Made by a program: the position numbers and the translations under genes
Notes under the pieces: model-generated
What the model was told of the DNA's origin: nothing
Database searches by the model: none
What the model saw: only the letters and a program-made list of their open reading frames with translations
Shown here: piece after piece, positions 40,800-40,923 of the stretch
How positions within the stretch are numbered: the first letter of the stretch is position 1
Layout: every line of letters starts with the position of its first letter
Assembly (NCBI GenBank): GCA_015065385.1
Contig: SVQK01000107.1
Location: forward strand, 1 to 40,923
Source: Oscillospiraceae bacterium
GTDB lineage: Bacteria; Bacillota; Clostridia; Oscillospirales; CAG-272
Reading direction: 5' to 3'
Length of the DNA stretch: 40,923 nucleotides

Positions 40800-40923
40800 A
40801 CATGATTGCTATAGCCTATCCTTTGTCCCCTTCCCAATGAAGTTCTTTGCCAGCTCAACTTGTTGAGCGAGCTTTCATCCGAAAGAAAGCCGCGTTTCCC
40901 TTTTAGCTTGAGATTAGTATCAG

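Overview
The window looks like the chromosome of a GC-rich Bacillota, most likely an uncultured gut- or rumen-type Clostridia. This rests on three things: the gene orders rimP-nusA-ylxR-ylxQ-infB and DUF2232-gdpP-rplI (the Bacillus yybS-yybT-rplI order), strong AGGAGG-type ribosome binding sites, and promoters of one uniform type (TTGNNN, 17 bp, TGnTAnnAT). The lineage is inferred, since no rRNA is present. I see no tRNA, rRNA, CRISPR array, IS element or prophage structural gene.

Layout. 1-205: one arm of a repeat (D) that recurs inverted at the far end, then a bidirectional terminator. 217-4686 (-): a four-gene operon with a GH4 glycosidase, two unrecognised proteins and a PHP-domain hydrolase. 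4805-5746 (-): an AT-richer orphan RhuM-Fic/Doc gene. 5990-6922 (-): a PfkB sugar kinase. 7315-12780 (-): the rimP-nusA-ylxR-ylxQ-infB operon with its promoter, leader hairpin and terminator. 12973-14320 (-): a HAD hydrolase and a GDPD phosphodiesterase. 14749-16146 (-): a MATE transporter. 16780-17802 (-): mreB. 18110-18922 (+): proC. 19483-22734 (+): a copper locus, csoR then copA fused in frame to copZ. 23187-25067 (-): an AviRa-like rRNA methyltransferase gene followed by a LuxE-like acyl-protein synthetase gene. 25270-26085 (+): a metallo-beta-lactamase-fold protein. 26708-31211 (+): cysE, a zinc-ribbon CPBP protease and cysS. 31325-32908: a divergent pair, a winged-helix regulator (-) and a SLOG/DUF1273 protein (+). 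32998-34647 (+): gpmI. 35159-35887 (+): a P-loop kinase-like protein. 35956-36321 (-): a small membrane protein. 36536-40561 (+): DUF2232 protein, gdpP and rplI.

The most unusual content is between the genes. Nearly every long gap is filled by mosaic repeats made of chains of short hairpins. The main family (A, seven longer copies plus fragments) keeps its stems through compensatory base changes between copies, carries or lacks small hairpin cassettes at fixed internal sites (one copy has a cassette in three 24-bp tandem units), and usually has the same end next to a gene. Families B, C, D and E are shorter. Some repeats have become part of gene function: a family A copy supplies the last codons and stop of the LuxE-like gene, and a family B copy supplies the ribosome binding site of the PfkB gene.

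Other points of interest are the CopA-CopZ frame with an intact internal CopZ start, the AviRa-family methyltransferase (orthosomycin resistance family) paired with a LuxE-like enzyme, two textbook CsoR operators, and a strong promoter firing antisense to the winged-helix regulator.
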